This document shows positions 25,631-33,982 of a stretch of DNA of 35,841 nt, one piece after another (positions within the stretch are counted from its first letter, which is position 1; each line of letters starts with the position of its first letter). This DNA is from Syntrophaceae bacterium UBA6112 (GTDB taxonomy: Bacteria; Desulfobacterota; Syntrophia; Syntrophales; UBA5619): contig DIWG01000019.1 of assembly GCA_002423465.1 (NCBI GenBank), positions 814 to 36,654 of the forward strand, in the 5' to 3' direction. Under the pieces are notes generated by a model. The model did no database searches and had not been told where the DNA came from. It saw only the letters and a program-made list of their open reading frames with translations. The position numbers and the translations under genes were made by a program.

Positions 25631-26350
25631 ATGAAACTCAATTCGATGCGGATAGAGAGAAAGCGGGTTACGGATCAGATCATCGATCAACTGATCGCGA
25701 TGATTGCGGCGGGGAAGTTCAAACCCGGAGACAAGCTGCCGTCCGAGACCGCCTTGATGCAACTCTTCGGTGTCGGGCGCAGCTCGCTGAGGGAGGCCGT
25801 CGGGGCCCTGTCCCTGACCGGCATGCTGACCGTGCGACCCGGCTACGGTACGCACGTCGCCCCCTCCCCGGGCGAGCCCACCTCCAAGCCCCTGCGCTGG
25901 GGGATGTTCATGAGCTGGCGTGAAAAACTGCACGAATTCATCGAAGCAAGAATCGCCCTCGAGCAGACCCTGGTAGGGATGGCGGCAGAACGCGCCACGG
26001 AGTCGGACATCGAGGAGATCCGCAGAGGGCTCCATCTGCTGAAATCCCCGAAATTGACAAAACGCAAGGTCGTCCAGGCGGACCTCGTCTTCCACATGTC
26101 CATCGCCAATGCCAGCCATAACAGCGTTCTTGTGAGATTCCTCGCGGAGCTCCGCCAACCCGTGAAGAACTGGATGGAACAGAAGGCGTCCCTCTTCGGC
26201 GGATACGACAGCGTGTTCGAACAGCATGAAGCGGTGTTCAATGCTATTCAGGCGCGCGATCCCGCAGGGGCCCGGAAGGCGATCCGGGAGCACCTCGAAG
26301 CAGTCGGTGAAAGGCTGACCGCTTCGCTTCTGGAGAGCCGTGCCGGATAG
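25631..26350 (+). CDS. FadR/FCD-type GntR transcriptional regulator
   Basis: A 239-residue regulator. Residues 7-70 are a GntR winged helix (GKFKPGDKLPSETALMQLFG; SSLREAVGAL; GMLTVRPGYGTHV). Residues 95-230 form an all-helical FCD ligand domain with candidate metal ligands Asp and His in DLVFHMSIA, His in FEQHEAVFN and His in IREHLEAV. FCD regulators typically sense carboxylic acids. ATG 25631 was chosen because AAAGGA lies about six bases upstream; longer in-frame starts at 25565 and 25625 are less well placed. It is divergent from the glycerate kinase cluster and is the obvious local regulator of it. Confidence 0.92.
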   Translation: MKLNSMRIERKRVTDQIIDQLIAMIAAGKFKPGDKLPSETALMQLFGVGRSSLREAVGALSLTGMLTVRPGYGTHVAPSPGEPTSKPLRWGMFMSWREKLHEFIEARIALEQTLVGMAAERATESDIEEIRRGLHLLKSPKLTKRKVVQADLVFHMSIANASHNSVLVRFLAELRQPVKNWMEQKASLFGGYDSVFEQHEAVFNAIQARDPAGARKAIREHLEAVGERLTASLLESRAG

Positions 26351-26442
26351 CGTCTATAAAAACCCTCTTGCCTCCCGTCTTTTCTCTGTTAGAATAGACC
26401 CATTCATTGGCCGGTTGAGACAATGCCGGCCTTGCCGGCGGT

Positions 26443-27249
26443 ATGGCGGGGGGAGGAATGGCGGAGAGGATCGAAACACCTTCAAGGTCGCAGCTCAAGC
26501 AGTGGAAGAAACTGTTGACGGCCAAGTACCGCCGCCGGGAGGGACTTTTCCTGGCCGAGGGGGGAAAGGTGGTCGCTGAGCTTCTGAGCAGCGGCCGGCC
26601 GGTGGAGACGCTCCTGGTCAGCGAGGAGTCAGCGGAAAAGTGGCGGAGCCTCCTGGACAGGGCGCCGGTGGCTGTTTCCGTCTATCGGCTCACCGCCGGC
26701 GAATGGGAAGCCCTGAGCCAGGATCCCTCCCCGGAAGGGGTGATGGCGGTGGCCGCCGCTTTGCCGGCCGCCGATCCGTCCGTTACGCTCGCTTCGGGAT
26801 TCGGTCCGCTTCTGCTCCTCCATCAGGTCAACAATCCCAACAACCTGGGCGCCCTGTTGCGGACGGCGCACTGGTTTGATTTCCGGACGGTTTTGGTCAG
26901 CCGGGGGTCCTGCGAGGTGACGAATCCCAAGGTGATCCGAACGTCGATGGGGAGCCTTTTCCACCTGACGGTGATCGACGACCTCGATTTTAATGTCATT
27001 CTTCCAAAAGTCCGGGGACGTTTCCGGATCATGGGAAGCGATGTTCGACAGGGCGTTGCCCCGCATCCCTGCGGGTCGGCGACGGCGCTCATGATGGGAA
27101 GCGAGAGCCGGGGGCTGCCGGAGGAACTCCTCGTGCTGACCGACGAACGGTGGCGGATTCCCGGCGCCGGGGAGGCCGAGTCCCTGAGCCTTCCGCAGGC
27201 GGCGGCGATATTGATGTACGAATGCGTGCGGAAGACGAAAACCGCGTGA
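26443..27249 (+). CDS. SpoU/TrmH-family RNA 2'-O-methyltransferase
   Basis: A 268-residue SPOUT methyltransferase. The N-terminal part (RREGLFLAEGGKVV) is an RNA-binding substrate domain; the C-terminal knot carries motif 1 NPNNLGALLRTA, motif 2 LMMGSESRGLP and motif 3 SLSLPQAAAILMYE. It would methylate a ribose of rRNA or tRNA with S-adenosylmethionine. The target nucleotide is not predictable. The start is uncertain: ATG 26443 is used, but ATG 26458 has GGAGG only one base upstream. The stop is six bases before cutA, so they share a transcript. The 92-base gap after the GntR gene shows no clear terminator. Confidence 0.9.
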   Translation: MAGGGMAERIETPSRSQLKQWKKLLTAKYRRREGLFLAEGGKVVAELLSSGRPVETLLVSEESAEKWRSLLDRAPVAVSVYRLTAGEWEALSQDPSPEGVMAVAAALPAADPSVTLASGFGPLLLLHQVNNPNNLGALLRTAHWFDFRTVLVSRGSCEVTNPKVIRTSMGSLFHLTVIDDLDFNVILPKVRGRFRIMGSDVRQGVAPHPCGSATALMMGSESRGLPEELLVLTDERWRIPGAGEAESLSLPQAAAILMYECVRKTKTA

Positions 27250-27255
27250 GGTGAT

Positions 27256-27591
27256 ATGATGGAAGGGTTCATCCAGGTGACGACGACGACCGAAAAAAAG
27301 GAGGATGCCGAGCGGATTGCCCGGTCGCTTGTCGAGACGCGGCTCGCCGCCTGCGTCCAGATCGTGGGACCGATCACGAGCATCTACCGCTGGAAGGGGA
27401 GGATCGAGACGGCCTGCGAGTGGCTCTGCCTGATCAAGAGCCGGGAAGAGAACTACGAGGCTCTCGAGCAGGCGATCCGCTCGCGCCACCCCTACGAAAC
27501 GCCGGAGATCATCGCCGTTCCGGTGACCGCCGGCAGCCGCGATTATCTCGACTGGCTCAGGGGCGAACCGGCGGCGTCGTGTGCGGAATGA
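27256..27591 (+). CDS. cutA: CutA-like divalent cation tolerance protein
   Basis: A 111-residue CutA1 protein, normal length. The family signatures AARSLVETRLAACVQ-like segment (IARSLVETRLAACVQIV), SIYRWKGRIE and RHPYETPEIIAVPV are all present. CutA1 proteins are very stable ferredoxin-like trimers associated with copper/divalent metal tolerance, although the mechanism is unsettled. GAGGTGAT lies just before the ATG at 27256; a second ATG follows directly (27259). It sits six bases after the methyltransferase gene. Confidence 0.95.
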   Translation: MMEGFIQVTTTTEKKEDAERIARSLVETRLAACVQIVGPITSIYRWKGRIETACEWLCLIKSREENYEALEQAIRSRHPYETPEIIAVPVTAGSRDYLDWLRGEPAASCAE

Positions 27592-27625
27592 AGATGATTC
27601 TTGCCGCCGATAAAAAGAGGAGGAA

Positions 27626-27639
27626 TTGATTTAAGTCAA
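27626..27639. promoter_or_regulatory. FNR/HcpR-like palindromic site upstream of hcp
   Basis: TTGATTTAAGTCAA is a 14-base palindrome with one mismatched pair, matching the TTGAT/C-N4-G/ATCAA layout of Crp/FNR-family sites. Hydroxylamine reductase genes in deltaproteobacteria are known targets of the FNR-family regulator HcpR. Its centre is 112 bases before the hcp start. The rest of the 27592-27744 gap shows no gene. Confidence 0.55.
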
Positions 27640-27744
27640 ACCATTCCGACTCCAGCGGGTGTAGAAGCAATTGATAACGAGGGCAGCGTTTTATTTCGGA
27701 CAAAATAGCGCGACCCCTCAACTTCAAACCTGAGGAGGTGCATC

Positions 27745-29373
27745 ATGTTTTGCTACCAGTGTGAACAAACGGTCAAAGGGATCGCGTGCGATCGATCCGG
27801 AGTCTGCGGGAAACAGCCGGACGTAGCAGCCCTGCAGGATCTTCTGGTTTATACCCTCACGGGCCTTGCGCAGGCCGCGGAAGCGGCCCGGAAAGCGGGA
27901 ATCCGCGACCGGGCTGCCGATGTCTTCATCTGTGAGGCCCTTTTTGCCACCGTCACGAACGTCGATTTCGACCCGGATCGCTTCCTGCTCCTGATCCACC
28001 GGAGCACGGCCATACGCGACGCTCTCCTGGAAAAGCTTCATACGGCGGGCGCCCAGGTCGATCCATCGATGGAGTCCGTGACGTTTAAACCGGCGGACGA
28101 TCTTTCGGGGCTGATTGTCCAGGGCGGGGAATACGGCATCCGGTCCTATCCGGCCGCCGACGCTGATATTCTCTCGCTGAAACACACGCTTTTGTACGGG
28201 ATAAAGGGCATGGCCGCCTATGCCGACCATGCCCGGATCCTCGGACTGGAGGATGAGGCGGTTTTCGCCTTCTTCCAGGAGGGTCTTGCCGCCCTCTCCG
28301 ATCCGAAACCCGGTCTGGAGGAGATGCTGGGTCTGGTTATGAAATGCGGCCAGGTGAATCTCCGGGCGATGGAGCTGCTGGATGCGGCCAATACCGGCGC
28401 CTACGGCCACCCGGCGCCCACGAAGGTTCCCCTCGGAGCGAAGAAGGGGAAGGCGATCCTTGTCTCCGGGCATGACCTGAAGGACCTCGATGAACTGCTC
28501 AAACAGACGGAGGGGAAGGGAATCAACATCTATACCCATGGGGAGATGCTTCCAGCCCACGGCTATCCGGGGCTGAAGAAATACGGCCATTTCTACGGGC
28601 ACTACGGGACGGCTTGGCAGAACCAGGCGAAGGAGTTCGCCGCGTTCCCCGGGGCGATCCTGATGACAACCAATTGCATCCAGAAGCCTCAGGAAGCCTA
28701 CCATGACCGGATCTTCACCACCGGTCTGGTCGGATGGCCCGGCGTGAAGCATGTCGAAAACGGCCGGTTCGCCCCGGTCATCGAAGCGGCACTCGGCGCG
28801 CCGGGATTCACGGCGGATACGGAGGGGAAAAGCGTTATGACGGGGTTTGCCCGGAACGCGGTCCTCGGCGTTGCGGGAACGATCATCGAAGCGGTCAAGG
28901 CCAAGAAGCTCCGCCACTTCTTCCTGGTGGCCGGCTGTGACGGGGCGAAGCCCGGCCGGAACTACTACACGGAATTCGTGGAAAAGGTCCCCGCGGACTG
29001 CGTTGTTCTGACGCTCGCCTGCGGGAAATTCCGCTTCTTCGACAAGGAACTGGGCGACATCGGCGGGATTCCGCGTCTTCTGGACATGGGGCAGTGCAAC
29101 GACGCCTATTCCGCGATCCAGGTGGCCGTCGCTTTGTCCAAGGCCTTCGGCGTCGGGGTGAACGACCTGCCGCTCTCCATGGTGCTCTCCTGGTATGAGC
29201 AGAAGGCGGTGGTGATCCTGCTGACGCTCCTGTCGCTGGGGATCAGGAACATCCGCCTGGGGCCGACGCTTCCGGCCTTCCTGACACCGAACGTGCTGGG
29301 CGTTCTGATCGAGAAATTCGGGATCAAGCCGATCACGACGCCGGACGAGGATCTCAGGGCGATTCTCGGCTGA
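27745..29373 (+). CDS. hcp: Hydroxylamine reductase / hybrid cluster protein (prismane)
   Basis: A 542-residue hybrid cluster protein. The N-terminal cubane cysteines are C3, C6, C15 and C21 (CYQCEQT, ACDRSGVCGK), the spacing of the [4Fe-4S] class. Hybrid-cluster ligands are visible in SGHDLKDL (His), THGEMLPAHG (Glu), TTNCIQKP, VAGCDGAKPGR, LACGKFR and GQCNDAYS (Cys) and WYEQKAVVILL (Glu, Lys). It reduces nitric oxide or hydroxylamine in nitrosative-stress defence in the cytoplasm. GAGGAGGTG precedes the ATG. It is monocistronic with an FNR/HcpR-like site upstream and no hcr reductase gene beside it. Confidence 0.97.
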   Translation: MFCYQCEQTVKGIACDRSGVCGKQPDVAALQDLLVYTLTGLAQAAEAARKAGIRDRAADVFICEALFATVTNVDFDPDRFLLLIHRSTAIRDALLEKLHTAGAQVDPSMESVTFKPADDLSGLIVQGGEYGIRSYPAADADILSLKHTLLYGIKGMAAYADHARILGLEDEAVFAFFQEGLAALSDPKPGLEEMLGLVMKCGQVNLRAMELLDAANTGAYGHPAPTKVPLGAKKGKAILVSGHDLKDLDELLKQTEGKGINIYTHGEMLPAHGYPGLKKYGHFYGHYGTAWQNQAKEFAAFPGAILMTTNCIQKPQEAYHDRIFTTGLVGWPGVKHVENGRFAPVIEAALGAPGFTADTEGKSVMTGFARNAVLGVAGTIIEAVKAKKLRHFFLVAGCDGAKPGRNYYTEFVEKVPADCVVLTLACGKFRFFDKELGDIGGIPRLLDMGQCNDAYSAIQVAVALSKAFGVGVNDLPLSMVLSWYEQKAVVILLTLLSLGIRNIRLGPTLPAFLTPNVLGVLIEKFGIKPITTPDEDLRAILG

Positions 29374-29398
29374 TCGGCGTTCCGGAAGGATAACCTGA

Positions 29399-29441
29399 GG
29401 GTGGGACAGCCCCATGAGAAAAGTGGGAAGCTGTCCCACCC
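29399..29441. repeat. Long perfect hairpin after hcp (GGGACAGC-type palindrome)
   Basis: GGGTGGGACAGC (29399-29410) and GCTGTCCCACCC (29430-29441) are perfect 12-bp complements around a 19-base loop. There is no T run on either strand, so this is a palindromic element more than a classical terminator. It shares the GGGACAGC arm with the hairpin at 33903-33962. Confidence 0.7.
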
Positions 29442-29448
29442 TTGGATG

Positions 29449-29559
29449 CTATTTGGTTTTCCCTTTTGCTTCCTTTGCCCGGAGCTTCAGATTCTTCTCT
29501 CTTCTCCTGCGTTTGCGGTCCAGCTCCTTCTTCCGTTCGATCTTCTTGTGTTGGCTCAT
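29449..29559 (-). CDS. Very small basic protein (36 residues)
   Basis: A 36-residue frame that starts MSQHKKIERKKELDRKR and is more than half Lys/Arg. The ATG (29557-29559) follows an excellent ribosome site, GGAAGGAGGGATC, far better than expected by chance. The whole peptide would form one charged helix with alternating basic and acidic residues and could bind RNA or the ribosome. I recall similar tiny RKKELDRRRRR proteins in deltaproteobacteria but cannot name a family. It lies between hcp (convergent) and the diguanylate cyclase (39 bases downstream of that gene's stop), and could share its transcript. Confidence 0.65.
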   Translation of the reverse strand: MSQHKKIERKKELDRKRRRREKNLKLRAKEAKGKTK

Positions 29560-29598
29560 GATCCCTCCTTCCCAAAAGAATTTGAACTTTTCTTGAAG

Positions 29599-31470
29599 TT
29601 ATAACGTACAACAAACCCTGTCTTTTCCGTTCTTCTTTGCCTGGTACATGAGCTGATCAACCCGGTGAACGAAGGCCTGCATCTCCTCCTGCGGTTTGTA
29701 CTGCGCAACCCCGATGCTCACCGTCATATGGACGTCCTGACCGGGTGACGGAGCGATATTCTCCTTCCTGAATTCCGTCCGGATTCTTTCCGCCGTGACG
29801 GCGCCGTCCGTGCCGGATGTCATGGGCAGGAGGACGGTGAATTCCTCGCCGCCGTAACGGTAGGCCGAATCCGTCTGGCGCAGGCAACTTTTTACGACCC
29901 GGCCGAGCCCCGATAAAACCCGATCCCCCTCGATGTGACCATAGGTGTCGTTGAATGCCTTGAAATTGTCGAGATCGAAAAGCAGAAGGGTTAGGGGATG
30001 TCCGTAGCGGTCCGCCCGCTCGATCTCAATCTTCAGCTGATGATAAAAATGCCGGGAATTGTAAAGTTGGGTGAGGCCATCGATGGTACTGAGTTCCCGG
30101 TATCTTCTTTCACTGTCCCGCAGCGCCTTCTCCACCTGCTTGCGGTCGGTAATGTCCCGGACAAACGTTAAAGCAGCTTTTTGGTCGTTATAGGTGATCG
30201 GGACCGCGTGGGCCTCTACGGGGACGGCTGACCCATCCAGGCGAAGATAAACCTGTTCGACAATGGGCAATTTCCTTTGTTGCCCATAAAGATCCAGAAG
30301 ACGTTTTGCAATCATTTCCCGGTAGTCCGGATGGAATCGATCCATGATGGAAGATCCGATCAGTTGATCGGCCGTTTCGGCGCCAAAAAGGGTTATGGCC
30401 GCAGCGTTCAGATAGATGTATCTGGCGTCCGCATGCACGTAAATCGCATCGGGAGCATTCTCGATCAAAACGCGGAATCTCTCCTCGCTTCGCCGGATGA
30501 CTGCCTCGGACTGGATTGATTGGTGCAGGCAGCCAAGCGGGATGAGGATCAAGGCGCAGATGATGAACGTCATGATGCTTCCCACGATCCAATAGGTTTG
30601 GAGAATGTTCATTTTTGTCAGGAGAACCAGGGACCAACCCGCCAAACTGACCGGTTTGCGGGAAGCAAGATAGCGGTGACCTTTGAGAGAAACCTCGTCT
30701 CCGTCAAACAGCGGCTTCGACAAGAGCGGGTAGGATAATCCCACATCCCCGCCGTACGGGCGTGTGGCGATCAGGGCTTCGCGCGTCTTTTGGCCGAGCG
30801 GCCAGAGGCTGTAAAAAATCAGATCCCTTCGACCCGCCAGGAATATCACGCCGTATTCGTCAATCAAAAGGCAAAGGGGGTATTGATTCATGAATTCTTC
30901 AATTTCCACGAGGTCTTTTTTGACGACCGCGACACCGATGATGTGTCCGCTTGCATCGTGGACGGGAAAGCTGGCGTAGAACCCCCGCTGCAGTGAGGTG
31001 ACCCCAAGGGCGATCTCGTTGAATTCGTAACCTTTCAATGCCTTTTGAAAATAGGGTCTGAAGCGATAGGATTTCCCGACAAAACTATCGGGCTGCTCCC
31101 GGTTGGACGAGGCGATGACCCTTCCCTGTTTGTCGATGAGATAGCAAACCGTTGCTTCGAGAGATCTCTGAAATCTTTTCAACTCGGAGTCGGCCCGTTC
31201 CAGATCCTTCTTATTTTCCGTCACGAGCGCCGGGGCAATCCAGGGGGAACCGGCCAAGGCCCGGACGGTCCCCCTCATTTTTCTAAATTCCGAAGAGAGA
31301 CTGTTGGATATGGTCAACGCCGCCGCCTCGTTGTCTCCCACAATCTGCCGTCTCGCATTGCCGACCAGATAGTTCGTGATCCAGATGCCACTGACCATAA
31401 CCCCGCAGACCACGATGATCGTCAGGAACATCCACTTGCGGCGCAGGAAATCTTTCAGGACCCCGATCAT
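29599..31470 (-). CDS. Membrane diguanylate cyclase: periplasmic sensor, PAS, GGDEF
   Basis: A 623-residue protein from ATG 31470. One membrane helix (MFLTIIVVCGVMVSGIWI), a periplasmic Cache-like sensor of about 270 residues, a second helix (IVGSIMTFIICALILIPLG), a PAS domain (ENAPDAIYVHADARYIYLN) and a GGDEF domain with DLDNFKAFND and an intact active site GGEEF (540-544). The product-inhibition I-site RxxD is present (RQTD, 531-534), so it should make cyclic di-GMP under feedback control. The start is uncertain: ATG 31557 and ATG 31614 are in frame, and AAAGGA lies about 11 bases before 31470. Together with the HD-GYP protein at 1843 the window encodes both synthesis and breakdown of c-di-GMP. 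Confidence 0.9.
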   Translation of the reverse strand: MIGVLKDFLRRKWMFLTIIVVCGVMVSGIWITNYLVGNARRQIVGDNEAAALTISNSLSSEFRKMRGTVRALAGSPWIAPALVTENKKDLERADSELKRFQRSLEATVCYLIDKQGRVIASSNREQPDSFVGKSYRFRPYFQKALKGYEFNEIALGVTSLQRGFYASFPVHDASGHIIGVAVVKKDLVEIEEFMNQYPLCLLIDEYGVIFLAGRRDLIFYSLWPLGQKTREALIATRPYGGDVGLSYPLLSKPLFDGDEVSLKGHRYLASRKPVSLAGWSLVLLTKMNILQTYWIVGSIMTFIICALILIPLGCLHQSIQSEAVIRRSEERFRVLIENAPDAIYVHADARYIYLNAAAITLFGAETADQLIGSSIMDRFHPDYREMIAKRLLDLYGQQRKLPIVEQVYLRLDGSAVPVEAHAVPITYNDQKAALTFVRDITDRKQVEKALRDSERRYRELSTIDGLTQLYNSRHFYHQLKIEIERADRYGHPLTLLLFDLDNFKAFNDTYGHIEGDRVLSGLGRVVKSCLRQTDSAYRYGGEEFTVLLPMTSGTDGAVTAERIRTEFRKENIAPSPGQDVHMTVSIGVAQYKPQEEMQAFVHRVDQLMYQAKKNGKDRVCCTL

Positions 31471-31841
31471 TCGCGCTTTGTCCTTTTTATACCCGATTTC
31501 TTTGGTATTTTCATGCGCTGCGGCTGCGACAGTGCGAAGATGCTTGCCGAAGATCATCGAGGGCATCCTTATTAATGGGTCAGCATTCCGGCAGGATCTG
31601 ACGACCAAAATCATCAGGTTTGATCATCGTGTTCTCTCTACACAACGATCCGGTCAAAGTCAATAACCATCTCTTTCCTGCAAGTCGATCAGAATCGGGG
31701 ATTCATATTCCCATCATCGATTTCGTTGCGATCGAGAGGATAACGTCCAGGCATCCAATCCTCTTGTCTAAAGGGGATTGTTGTTGTAGAGTAATGCGAC
31801 CATACGATATTAAACCGATTACGATGAGAGGAGATTTTTGC

Positions 31842-33899
31842 ATGAACGAACGAGAGATCCTGGAGGCAAAGTGCATCAACGCGATCCGGTTTCTGGCAGC
31901 GGACGCCATCGAAAAGGCCAAATCGGGCCATCCCGGCATGCCGATGGGGGCGGCGGCAGCGGCCTACACCCTCTGGACAAGGCGGCTGAAGCACAACCCG
32001 GCCGATCCGGTCTGGCCGGACCGGGACCGCTTCGTCCTGTCCGCCGGGCACGCCTCGATGCTCCTCTATACCCTCCTGTACCTCTCCGGGTATGACCTCA
32101 CCCTCGACGACCTGAAGGCCTTTCGCCAGTGGGGGAGCAAAACGCCCGGTCATCCCGAACGCCGGCATCCCGCCGGGACGGAGATGACGACCGGTCCTCT
32201 CGGGCAGGGTCTGGCCGCCGCTGTCGGGATGGCGATCGCGGAAGCGCACCTTGCGGCACGATTCAACCGGCCCGGCCACCCGGTTGTGGATCACCGGACC
32301 TATGCCTTTGCCAGCGACGGCGATCTCATGGAAGGGCTCTCCGCCGAGGCCTGCGCCCTGGCCGGCCATCTCGGCCTGGGAAAGCTGACCGTCCTGTACG
32401 ACGACAACCGGATCTCCCTGTCGGGAGCCACCTCGCTGTGCTTCACCGAAGATATCGGTCAGCGGTTCGCCGCCTCCGGCTGGCAGGTGATCGCCGTTTC
32501 GGACGGCAACGACACGGTGGCCGTCGATAGAGCCCTTGCAGAGGCAGAGGCTGAGGCGGCGAAGCCCTCGCTCATCCGCCTCCATACGACAATCGGCTTC
32601 GGAGCGCCCAAGAAGCAGAATACCAGCGCAGCGCACGGTTCGCCCCTCGGTGCGGAGGAGTTGAAGGCGGCAAAGGAGAACCTCGGCTGGCCGGTCGATC
32701 CTCCGTTCTTCGTCCCGGAGGATGCGCTCCGCTTCTTCCGCGAGGCCGCGGCCGAAAGCGCGAAGAAACAGGACTCTTGGAAGGAGGGTTTCCGGAGCTA
32801 TGCCGCCGCATATCCGGAGGCGTCCGCCGAATTCGAGCGGACCATGAAGGGGGAACTTCCCGCGGGTTGGGAGAAGGGGCTCCCCGTCTACGGTCCGGAG
32901 ACGAAGGACGTGGCGACGCGCAAGACGTCCGAGGCTGTCCTCCAGGCCCTCGGGGCGACGATTCCGGAATTGATGGGGGGTGCGGCCGACCTGAACCCCT
33001 CCACCTTTTCCTGGCTCAAAGGGATGGGCGATTTCCAGAAGACGGGCGAGGCCCCCGCCTGCCGGGAAGGGGCGTGCGGCGGGGAGTGGGGCTACGGCGG
33101 CAGGAACATCCATTTCGGCGTCCGGGAGCACGCGATGGCCGCGATTGCCGGCGGGATGGCGATGCACGGGGGCGTTCTCCCCTTCACCGGAACCTTCTTT
33201 ACCTTCGCCGACTACATGCGGCCGTCGATCCGACTGGCCGCCCTGATGGGCCTGCATGTGATCTATATTTTTACCCATGACAGCATCGGCGTCGGCGAGG
33301 ACGGCCCGACCCACCAACCCGTCGAGCAGTTGATGAGCCTGCGGGTGATTCCCGGCCTGTCCGTCATCCGCCCGGCCGATGCCAACGAGACGGTCGAGGC
33401 TTGGCGCATGGCCGTCGAAAACGGGCAGGGTCCGACCGCCCTCATCTTCACCCGTCAGAATTTGCCGGTTGCGGACCGCTCGACGGTCGGACCGGCGGAC
33501 GGCCTCCGGAAGGGGGGGTACGTCTTCTGGGAGTCGGGGGAGGGTGTGCCGGAAGCGATCCTGATCGGGACGGGATCGGAGGTTCCGCTTGCCCTCGCGG
33601 CGGGAAAAACGCTTGCCGCGGAGGGAGTCCGCGTCCGCGTCGTCTCGCTGCCGAGCTGGGATCTCTTCGACCGCCAGCCGCAGGGATACCGGGATCAGGT
33701 CCTCCCGCCCGCCGTAAAGGCGAGGATCGCCGTCGAGGCCGGGGTCCGCCTGGGATGGGAGCATTACGTCGGCCTGGAGGGGGCCGTTGTGGGGATCGAC
33801 CGTTTTGGCGCGAGCGCCCCGTACCAGATCATCTATGAGCAATTCGGCGTCACCGCCGCGGCAGTTGCGGCGGAGGCGCGGCGTCTGCTGAAAAAGTAG
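31842..33899 (+). CDS. tkt: Transketolase
   Basis: A 685-residue full-length transketolase. Thiamine-diphosphate and metal motifs are clear: SGHPGMPMGAAAAAYTLW, PGHPERRHPAGTEMTTGPLGQGLA, the GDGDLMEG-like ASDGDLMEGLSAEA with YDDNRI, and the pyrimidine-domain GVREHAMAAIAGGMA and THDSIGVGEDGPTHQP. It transfers two-carbon units in the pentose phosphate pathway. ATG 31842 has GAGAGGAG about eight bases upstream; upstream in-frame codons extend to 31620 but show no family similarity. The 227-base gap before it is shared with the divergent cyclase gene and holds no other gene. A phosphoglucose isomerase gene follows. Confidence 0.96.
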   Translation: MNEREILEAKCINAIRFLAADAIEKAKSGHPGMPMGAAAAAYTLWTRRLKHNPADPVWPDRDRFVLSAGHASMLLYTLLYLSGYDLTLDDLKAFRQWGSKTPGHPERRHPAGTEMTTGPLGQGLAAAVGMAIAEAHLAARFNRPGHPVVDHRTYAFASDGDLMEGLSAEACALAGHLGLGKLTVLYDDNRISLSGATSLCFTEDIGQRFAASGWQVIAVSDGNDTVAVDRALAEAEAEAAKPSLIRLHTTIGFGAPKKQNTSAAHGSPLGAEELKAAKENLGWPVDPPFFVPEDALRFFREAAAESAKKQDSWKEGFRSYAAAYPEASAEFERTMKGELPAGWEKGLPVYGPETKDVATRKTSEAVLQALGATIPELMGGAADLNPSTFSWLKGMGDFQKTGEAPACREGACGGEWGYGGRNIHFGVREHAMAAIAGGMAMHGGVLPFTGTFFTFADYMRPSIRLAALMGLHVIYIFTHDSIGVGEDGPTHQPVEQLMSLRVIPGLSVIRPADANETVEAWRMAVENGQGPTALIFTRQNLPVADRSTVGPADGLRKGGYVFWESGEGVPEAILIGTGSEVPLALAAGKTLAAEGVRVRVVSLPSWDLFDRQPQGYRDQVLPPAVKARIAVEAGVRLGWEHYVGLEGAVVGIDRFGASAPYQIIYEQFGVTAAAVAAEARRLLKK

Positions 33900-33902
33900 G
33901 AA

Positions 33903-33962
33903 GAAATAGGGGACAGCGCCCTATTTTTCGCTCAAAATATGGGGGCGCTGTCCCCCTATTTC
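33903..33962. repeat. Long palindromic hairpin between tkt and the isomerase gene
   Basis: GAAATAGGGGACAGCGCCC pairs with GGGCGCTGTCCCCCTATTTC with one bulged G/C, and an inner TATTTT/AAAATA stem closes the loop, giving an almost fully paired 60-base element. It starts three bases after the tkt stop and ends 20 bases before the next ATG. The GGGACAGC arm recurs at 29399-29441. Confidence 0.75.
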
Positions 33963-33982
33963 ACAGAGGCGAGGGAACGGCC

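Noticed and set aside
29399..29441. Intrinsic terminator of hcp
   Set aside because: The stem is strong but neither strand has a following T run, and its arm recurs at 33903-33962, so a repeat element is the better description, although it may still affect transcript ends.
31689..33842. A 717-codon open frame antisense to transketolase
   Set aside because: It is a mirror of the GC-rich transketolase gene, with low-complexity Arg/Gly/Asp-rich translation, no domain and no ribosome site. The same applies to long antisense frames at 27724-29439 (hcp), 21292-23139, 12390-13493, 18089-19855 and 34013-35437.
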